From JADKIH01 sp043747595 (GTDB taxonomy: Bacteria; Bacteroidota; Bacteroidia; AKYH767-A; 2013-40CM-41-45), in the NCBI GenBank assembly GCA_043747595.1, contig JAYTOX010000128.1, forward strand, positions 1 to 11,913: 11,913 nt of DNA, written 5' to 3'. The translations under genes and the position numbers were made by a program. Of the stretch, positions 7,415-11,913 are shown one piece after another (the first letter of the stretch is position 1; the number at the start of each line of letters is the position of its first letter). Under the pieces are notes generated by a model. The model did no database searches and was not told the origin of the DNA. It worked only from the letters and a program-made list of their open reading frames with translations.

Positions 7415-10291
7415 TTATTTTTTAATTTTCTTCACTTTCTCCTTTGTAAATAAATCTGCCGTGTATTTTTCGTAAAGTTCAAATAAAAACACCATTCGAT
7501 TGGCTTCACTTGTAAATGGTTGCGGTCTATAAGCCAAGTCAACGGCTTTGTCCAATTCATTATGTGCTTTTACCAATGCAGGTGGCATTGTCAATGGGTC
7601 GTATAGGGCGGCAAGTGAACTATTTGGAAAATCAAGTCTTGCCTCCAAAACCTTCTGTGTTGCGGTTTCAATTGCAGTAATTTGTTTTTCCGCTATATGG
7701 TCTGGCCAAGGATAATTGTTGTAAACAATATCTTTTGAGTAACGGAAATCACTTTTTAAGCGACCGCAAATATATTTCACCCAAGCCATATGCATTTTAG
7801 ACATTAGAATACCAAAATGATATTTATTGCCGTTTGGGATTGACATACAAGTGTCGCTAACAATGGAGTTTTTATCAAAAAAACCAAATGGGATATAGGG
7901 TCTATTTTCAGATGAAACACGAGGAACAACAATAAATGTTTCTGGCCTATTACGGTCGCGAAATAAAGTTGGTGCTGTTGCAAAATTCTGTGTTGAAGTA
8001 GCAACACTTTCTAAACGAAATCTCTTAACTAAGTCAGCTCTTTTTAATATTTCGGGCATTAGTTTTAATTCATTTGGCTCTGCATCAACAAGCCATAAGC
8101 ACCATCTTTTTTTTCCATTTAAAAATTCATATGCTGATATTAATGGTAAAATATATTTTTCTGCTTTAGGTTCTTTTTTCAGAAACTCAGTTTTGTCTTC
8201 GTCTGACAATAGTAAGTGACCTCCGTCTAATGGCATATTACCGAAACTCATTTTAGGAACATTACAAAGTGGATTTGTCCTTTTAGTTATCAGAATATCT
8301 TTTGCATCAACCAAATACGGATTAATGTTTTTAACTTTCAATTCGTGGGCTTCGCCTTTAATGTCTTCATATTCAAAAATACGCTTGTTATTTGTGTCGT
8401 AGTTGGCGAAACCAATTATTACACAATATACTGCGGCGTTTCCCTTTGCTTCGTTACTCCATTTAAAAGTACGATGAGCAAAATGAATTTTAATTTTGTA
8501 TTTATTCAACATCTGGCCCCACAGAATACTTGTTTGCTCCCCTTGTACAATTGAATTTGTGGAAACAAAAGCAACTTTGGTTTGAGTGTTTTGAATATAC
8601 TTTGCAGCTTTACCATACCAAGCAGTGACGTAATCTAAAACTCCTGCACCTTGAATATTATCAAATTCTTTTACTACAGCATCTCTTTGATTCTGATTCA
8701 TAATTTTTGAGCCGCTAAAGGGAGGATTCCCTAAAATATAATCAAAAGTTTTTGGATCCGAAATTTCAGGCCTTTTACCTTTATGTATTTTAAACGTTTC
8801 TGTTTGAACATTAACCGTTTTATATTCTTCTTTTGCTTCTTGCGTCAAATAAATATTTGCATGTTTAGCAATAACATTTATTTCGTTGATGGGATTTAAT
8901 AAACTTTGCCATTCAGTTTTCAAAGCATCACCATGAACAATTTTTGCCGATTTTTTCAATGGCAATCGAACAAAGTATTGTCCAAACTCATTGCTAATTT
9001 GCATGTTCATTTGGTGGTCGATAAGCCACATTGCAACTTCTGCTATTCGTGCTGGAAATTCTTCGTATTCTATCCCATACATCATATCAACGTCTAACCA
9101 AATAATTTCGCTTACATCCAAAACTCTCTGACCGGTTTTGTTTGATGCTCTTAAAATTTCTAATTCTAACAAACGTAACTCGCGATAAGTAATTACTAAG
9201 AAGTTTCCGCACCCACAAGCAGGGTCCAGGAATTTGAGAGTGCTTAATTTTTTATGAAATTCGGGGAGTTTGTTTTTGTTATCCTTGATTGTTTCAAATT
9301 CTTGCCATAGGTCGTCCAAGAACAGCGGTTTGATCAATTTTAAAATATTGGTTTCGCTTGTGTAATGTGCACCTAAGTTTCTACGTTCTTTCGGATTCAT
9401 TACGCTTTGAAACATTGAACCAAAAATTGCAGGCGATATTTTACTCCAGTCTATGTAACAACATTCTAACAGTGCTTGCCGCATTTTACTATCAAAACTT
9501 GCCGTGGGTAAATTCTCTTCAAAAAGTTTTCCGTTTACATAAGGAAAATCTGAAAGTTGTTCATCAAGATTTTTAAATCGATATGTTTTTGGTGTATTTA
9601 ATACTTGAAACAATTCCTGTAACTTAGATGCAAGATCGCTTCCGTCTTCATTTGTTCGTTGTTCTATATATTCTTGAAATTGTTGCTTATTAAAAATAGT
9701 AGTGTCTTCGGCAAACAATAAAAATAATATACGAACTAGATATACTTCTAACGGATGCCCGTTATAACCAATATCTTCAAGTCTATCGTGAAGCTTACCC
9801 ATTAACTCTGCTGCTTTGATGTTGGCTGGGTCTTGTTCTTTGTAAACCTTTTTTTGATAACCTAATATATAACCGAAATGTTGAACATTATTGATTAGGG
9901 CGTCAAGTTTAAAATCAACAACCTTGTCTTCTTCCAAGTCGTAAAGTCTAAAATTTTCAAAATCGGAAATGAGAATGTATTTCGGCAGTTCGTGTTGTTT
10001 CAGACCGTATGTATATTCTTTAGCTTGATCATAAGCTTTGTCAAGGTTTTTACCACGACTTTTCATTTCAATCAAAATCGTGCCTTTCCAAAGCAAGTCA
10101 ATGTAACCGTCTTTGTCGTCCAGCTTCTTTACTCTGTGCTCAAAAGTTGACACACGTTTACTGCTAATCCCAAAGACATTAAAAAACTCAACCAAAAAAG
10201 GTTTTGCGTCGGCCTCTTCGTTAGAAGTGTCAGCCCACTCTTTTGAGAAATTTAATGCTCTATCTTTTATTTCGTTCCAGCTTAAAGCCAT
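7415..10291 (-). CDS. MmeI-like type IIG/IIL restriction-modification enzyme (nuclease plus N6-adenine methyltransferase)
   Basis: A 958-residue single-chain restriction-modification enzyme, about the length of MmeI (919). The N-terminal PD-(D/E)xK nuclease site is visible as D65, then nine residues, then E75-x-K77 (GYIDLLWKG...ILIEMKSRG), the same D-X9-ExK spacing as in MmeI. A helical linker follows (about 150-300). The methyltransferase part begins with GAHYTSE (307-313), SAM-binding motif I DPACGCGNF (356-364) and catalytic motif IV GNPPF (521-525), pointing to N6-adenine methylation. The C-terminal third holds the target-recognition region, with VVPRVSSENRPYIPFGFF, and a closing YNNYPWPD. 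The family cuts about 20 bp from its site and methylates one strand. The recognition sequence cannot be read from the protein. It is the first gene of the minus-strand operon. A BREX PglX methylase was considered, but the nuclease motif and the absence of other BREX genes argue against it. Confidence 0.92.
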   Translation of the reverse strand: MALSWNEIKDRALNFSKEWADTSNEEADAKPFLVEFFNVFGISSKRVSTFEHRVKKLDDKDGYIDLLWKGTILIEMKSRGKNLDKAYDQAKEYTYGLKQHELPKYILISDFENFRLYDLEEDKVVDFKLDALINNVQHFGYILGYQKKVYKEQDPANIKAAELMGKLHDRLEDIGYNGHPLEVYLVRILFLLFAEDTTIFNKQQFQEYIEQRTNEDGSDLASKLQELFQVLNTPKTYRFKNLDEQLSDFPYVNGKLFEENLPTASFDSKMRQALLECCYIDWSKISPAIFGSMFQSVMNPKERRNLGAHYTSETNILKLIKPLFLDDLWQEFETIKDNKNKLPEFHKKLSTLKFLDPACGCGNFLVITYRELRLLELEILRASNKTGQRVLDVSEIIWLDVDMMYGIEYEEFPARIAEVAMWLIDHQMNMQISNEFGQYFVRLPLKKSAKIVHGDALKTEWQSLLNPINEINVIAKHANIYLTQEAKEEYKTVNVQTETFKIHKGKRPEISDPKTFDYILGNPPFSGSKIMNQNQRDAVVKEFDNIQGAGVLDYVTAWYGKAAKYIQNTQTKVAFVSTNSIVQGEQTSILWGQMLNKYKIKIHFAHRTFKWSNEAKGNAAVYCVIIGFANYDTNNKRIFEYEDIKGEAHELKVKNINPYLVDAKDILITKRTNPLCNVPKMSFGNMPLDGGHLLLSDEDKTEFLKKEPKAEKYILPLISAYEFLNGKKRWCLWLVDAEPNELKLMPEILKRADLVKRFRLESVATSTQNFATAPTLFRDRNRPETFIVVPRVSSENRPYIPFGFFDKNSIVSDTCMSIPNGNKYHFGILMSKMHMAWVKYICGRLKSDFRYSKDIVYNNYPWPDHIAEKQITAIETATQKVLEARLDFPNSSLAALYDPLTMPPALVKAHNELDKAVDLAYRPQPFTSEANRMVFLFELYEKYTADLFTKEKVKKIKK

Positions 10292-10323
10292 TGAGTAATT
10301 GTTAGATTGCTAAGATAAATATT

Positions 10324-10371
10324 AAAATGCCCGGTATCGACATTTAGTTCTCTATAGAAATTCGGCATTTT
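10324..10371. promoter_or_regulatory. Stem-loop in leader of restriction/Gabija operon (possible attenuator or terminator)
   Basis: AAAATGCC (10324-10331) is perfectly complementary to GGCATTTT (10364-10371), with a 32-base loop. On the plus strand the stem is followed by a run of seven T (10368-10374 including stem bases), like an intrinsic terminator. On the minus strand it would lie in the 5' leader of the restriction-modification gene, 33-80 bases before its start codon. It could attenuate that operon or block antisense read-through. The large loop makes stability uncertain. Confidence 0.35.
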
Positions 10372-10399
10372 TTTATGAAGAACCGTCCTCTCTTCAAAG

Positions 10400-10407
10400 C
10401 AAAACTA
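10400..10407 (-). promoter_or_regulatory. Possible -7 element for the restriction/Gabija operon
   Basis: On the minus strand this reads TAGTTTTG, matching TAnnTTTG. No TTG is found at the expected -33 distance, so the evidence is only the -7 half and the position upstream of 10291. The resulting leader of about 100 bases would include the stem-loop at 10324-10371. Confidence 0.28.
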
Positions 10408-10626
10408 TCTCAAGCAAATTCTGAGGTGTTGAGTATTTATTAATTACTTACGTAAAAATTAATTGTAAGCCAATCTTAAAGTAACTATTTGACCGAAAAG
10501 GTGTTTAACTATTTACCAAAGAAATTGCTTCTTTTACAATGTAATGTAATCTCCTTGCGTATATTCTTGTTTTTATCTCCATTTCTTGTATTATATTAGA
10601 ATAATTATAAAAAACTATACGTTATC

Positions 10627-10656
10627 TTGCCCTTCTTTAAGGTAATGATATATTTG
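10627..10656 (+). promoter_or_regulatory. Bacteroidota-type promoter for the small-protein/DUF6338 operon
   Basis: TTG at 10627-10629 and TATATTTG at 10649-10656 are separated by exactly 19 bp, an ideal match to the Bacteroidota primary-sigma consensus TTG-N19-TAnnTTTG. Transcription would start near 10663, leaving a leader of about 28 bases before the ATG at 10691. No Shine-Dalgarno sequence is seen; the bases before the ATG are AT-rich, as is usual in this phylum. Confidence 0.7.
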
Positions 10657-10690
10657 CCCAAGATTTAAATGCTTCCAATTTTAGAAACTC

Positions 10691-10894
10691 ATGGCCAAGT
10701 TGATTAGTAAACGCGTAAGCGATCTTGTTAACGATCCGTACCAAGTAAATCTTTTTATTGAATATTTAACTAATCCGTCAAGAAGAAGGTTTATTAAAAT
10801 TGAAAACATGGACGGTAATGAGGACAAAATAATTATTTATGAAGTTGATGAGTCTGGCAATAAAAAACCTAGACCAGAACCAGAATATGCATAA
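10691..10894 (+). CDS. Unrecognised small charged protein, first gene of a two-gene operon
   Basis: A 67-residue protein beginning MAKLISKRVSDLVNDPYQVN. No family was recognised. It has no signal peptide or membrane segment and looks cytoplasmic. The N-terminal half is basic and helix-prone (KRVSDLVNDPYQVNLFIEYL, 8-27, then a basic SRRRF). The C-terminal half is strand-like and acidic (KIIIYEVDESG) and ends in a proline-rich tail, KKPRPEPEYA. The case for a real gene is a well-formed Bacteroidota promoter 35 bp upstream and a TAATG junction in which its stop overlaps the ATG of the next gene by one base. That implies translational coupling and probably matched amounts of the two proteins. It may be a partner or regulator of the membrane protein. 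This is an inference from the arrangement only. Confidence 0.72.
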   Translation: MAKLISKRVSDLVNDPYQVNLFIEYLTNPSRRRFIKIENMDGNEDKIIIYEVDESGNKKPRPEPEYA

Positions 10895-11673
10895 TGCAGG
10901 TTGCAGAAAACACTATCCTTATTATCATTTTTCTTTTGCCGGGATTTTTTTTCATTTCCCTACTTTACCAAGGTACATTTGAAAAAACGACACTAGAAAG
11001 ATCGGCATTATGGGAAACGGCAACACTGATTGCAGGCGCCTCTTTTTTTCATGCAATTTCACTCTTGATAATTCATTCGTGGTTCCCTTCATGGAAAATA
11101 AATTATCAAAGCTTGAAGGATTTATATAAAACAAATGAATCGCTTTCAGACGAAGGGCGATTTTCAATTATTTGCATTTGTACTTATAATTTAGTCGTTT
11201 GGGCTTGGGGATCATTAACAGGAATTTTTTTAAGAATAGCCATCCTAAAGTGGAATTTACATCGCAGTATTAGGTTTCTAAGATTGGCCAACCCATGGTG
11301 GTATATCTTAAATGGAGAAGCTGCTTTTTTTAAAGAAAATAAAGAGTCATACAATATTAAAATTGTGGATGTTATTTATGTTGATGTTCTGGTAAAACTG
11401 GTCAATCAAAATGTTATTTATAGAGGGATAATGGTCGACCATTTTTTAAAAGATGGGTCACTTGAAGCTGTATCTATTAAAGCTGTAACTAGAAGAATTT
11501 TAGACCACGAAACCGATTTAAAAGAAACTAAAGGCGATGAGAATATTTTTTATTCTTTGCTTGGAAACCAATTGACAATTTTCGCAAAAGACATCGTAAA
11601 TATTAATTTAACATATGTCGATTTCGATTTATTAACCGAATCGAAGCCGACTACTATATCGTTAGCGAACTAA
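10894..11673 (+). CDS. DUF6338-like multi-pass membrane protein
   Basis: A 259-residue inner-membrane protein of unknown function. Residues 6-25 are a hydrophobic helix containing IIFLLPGFFF, the N-terminal LPGF pattern I associate with the DUF6338 family. Further helices are likely at about 40-61 and 90-117. A basic stretch follows (KWNLHRSIRFLRLANP), then a soluble C-terminal domain from about 150. Within it, VDVLVKLVNQNVIYRGIMVDHFLKDGSLEAVSIKAV suggests a small beta-barrel that could bind a ligand or partner. By the positive-inside rule the C-terminal domain is probably cytoplasmic. The ATG overlaps the stop of the 67-residue gene (TAATG), so this start is well supported. The gene diverges from a restriction/Gabija operon, which raises the possibility of a membrane-acting defence component, but the sequence itself shows no catalytic motif. 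Confidence 0.78.
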   Translation: MQVAENTILIIIFLLPGFFFISLLYQGTFEKTTLERSALWETATLIAGASFFHAISLLIIHSWFPSWKINYQSLKDLYKTNESLSDEGRFSIICICTYNLVVWAWGSLTGIFLRIAILKWNLHRSIRFLRLANPWWYILNGEAAFFKENKESYNIKIVDVIYVDVLVKLVNQNVIYRGIMVDHFLKDGSLEAVSIKAVTRRILDHETDLKETKGDENIFYSLLGNQLTIFAKDIVNINLTYVDFDLLTESKPTTISLAN

Positions 11674-11853
11674 GAATTTTAGTAACATTCTGTATATCCG
11701 ATCCGAGCTTTCAACTCATAGTCGTCCCCATTTCAACGATAACAACAGCAAAACAACGCCTATCTCGCAACAATGCGCCCTCTCCTGCGTAAATCCGACT
11801 CCCCCTTAACAAATCGCTAAAGAATTTTCCGCTTTTTAAGCCGTTTTAAATAG

Positions 11854-11861
11854 TAAATTTG
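11854..11861 (+). promoter_or_regulatory. Probable -7 promoter element for the right-edge gene
   Basis: TAAATTTG matches TAnnTTTG exactly and lies 19 bp before the ATG at 11881. The -33 position is T-rich but lacks a clean TTG. Transcription would begin near 11868, leaving a leader of about 13 bases, a short leader like the one inferred for gltX. Confidence 0.48.
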
Positions 11862-11880
11862 CTCGGCACAGGCCACTTCT

Positions 11881-11913
11881 ATGAAAGATAATTATCAATT
11901 ACTAATTCAACGA
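11881..11913 (+). CDS. Start of a gene running off the right edge (possibly a DUF4175-type membrane protein)
   Basis: An ATG at 11881 opens a frame reading MKDNYQLLIQR to the window end, with a -7 promoter element in good position upstream. The opening resembles, from memory, the N-terminus of Bacteroidota DUF4175-family membrane proteins, which commonly begin with a similar Asn-Tyr-x-x-Leu-Ile run. With only 11 codons visible, neither the coding status nor the family can be established. The GC content just upstream rises relative to the defence genes, consistent with a return to core chromosome. Confidence 0.5.
   Translation, partial: MKDNYQLLIQR

Larger units (their letters stand above)
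10292..10690. other. 399 bp divergent intergenic region between the two accessory operons
   Basis: The gap separates the minus-strand restriction/Gabija operon from the plus-strand small-protein/DUF6338 operon, so it must hold both promoters. It contains a stem-loop (10324-10371), a minus-strand -7-like element (10400-10407), an 8-bp palindrome TTACGTAA (10448-10455) and a well-formed plus-strand promoter (10627-10656). No coding region is supported here. A 10-bp string at 10485-10494 matches one at 3797-3806. Confidence 0.7.

Noticed and set aside
7415..10291. BREX PglX or DISARM methylase as identity of the large methyltransferase
   Set aside because: The N-terminal D-X9-ExK nuclease site and GAHYTSE motif fit MmeI-like enzymes, and no pglZ, brxC, drmA or similar genes are nearby.
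10952..11167. Minus-strand 71-codon reading frame
   Set aside because: Antisense to the N-terminal part of the DUF6338-like gene; no promoter or domain.
1..11913. CRISPR array, tRNA genes or insertion sequence
   Set aside because: No regularly spaced direct repeats, no cloverleaf-like sequence and no transposase-like protein were found on reading both strands.

Overview
The window looks like a piece of a Bacteroidota chromosome. It has AT-rich DNA with almost no Shine-Dalgarno sequences. Its promoters fit the Bacteroidota type (TAnnTTTG at -7, in one case with TTG exactly 19 bp upstream). The core genes are also Bacteroidota-like. A marine or sediment Bacteroidales-type organism is a guess only. 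No tRNA, rRNA, CRISPR array, transposase or integrase was seen.

Layout. Positions 1-3544 hold four minus-strand housekeeping-type genes. In the direction of transcription these are a coiled-coil/winged-helix protein, an RlmI-like class I SAM methyltransferase, glutamyl-tRNA synthetase (gltX), and the first 64 codons of glutaminyl-tRNA synthetase (glnS), which runs off the left edge. A 390 bp gap without a supported gene follows. Positions 3935-10291 hold a visibly more AT-rich minus-strand operon of three defence genes: an MmeI-like single-chain restriction-modification enzyme, then gajA (OLD-type ATPase with a TOPRIM nuclease), then gajB (UvrD-like helicase). The last two form a Gabija anti-phage system. 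After a divergent 399 bp gap, positions 10691-11673 hold a plus-strand pair: an unrecognised 67-residue protein whose stop codon overlaps the start of a DUF6338-like multi-pass membrane protein. A strong Bacteroidota promoter precedes this pair. At the right edge a plus-strand gene begins (11 codons visible), probably a core membrane protein.

How the genes work together. The MmeI-like enzyme should methylate host DNA and cut unmodified DNA. Gabija should cut or nick invading DNA through GajA, with GajB responding to DNA ends or single strands. The two are 5 bp apart and share an orientation, so they probably form one transcript and a layered anti-phage unit inserted between core genes. The divergent small-protein/DUF6338 pair travels with this island. 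It is the least understood part and the best candidate here for an undescribed accessory system, though nothing in the sequence proves a defence role.
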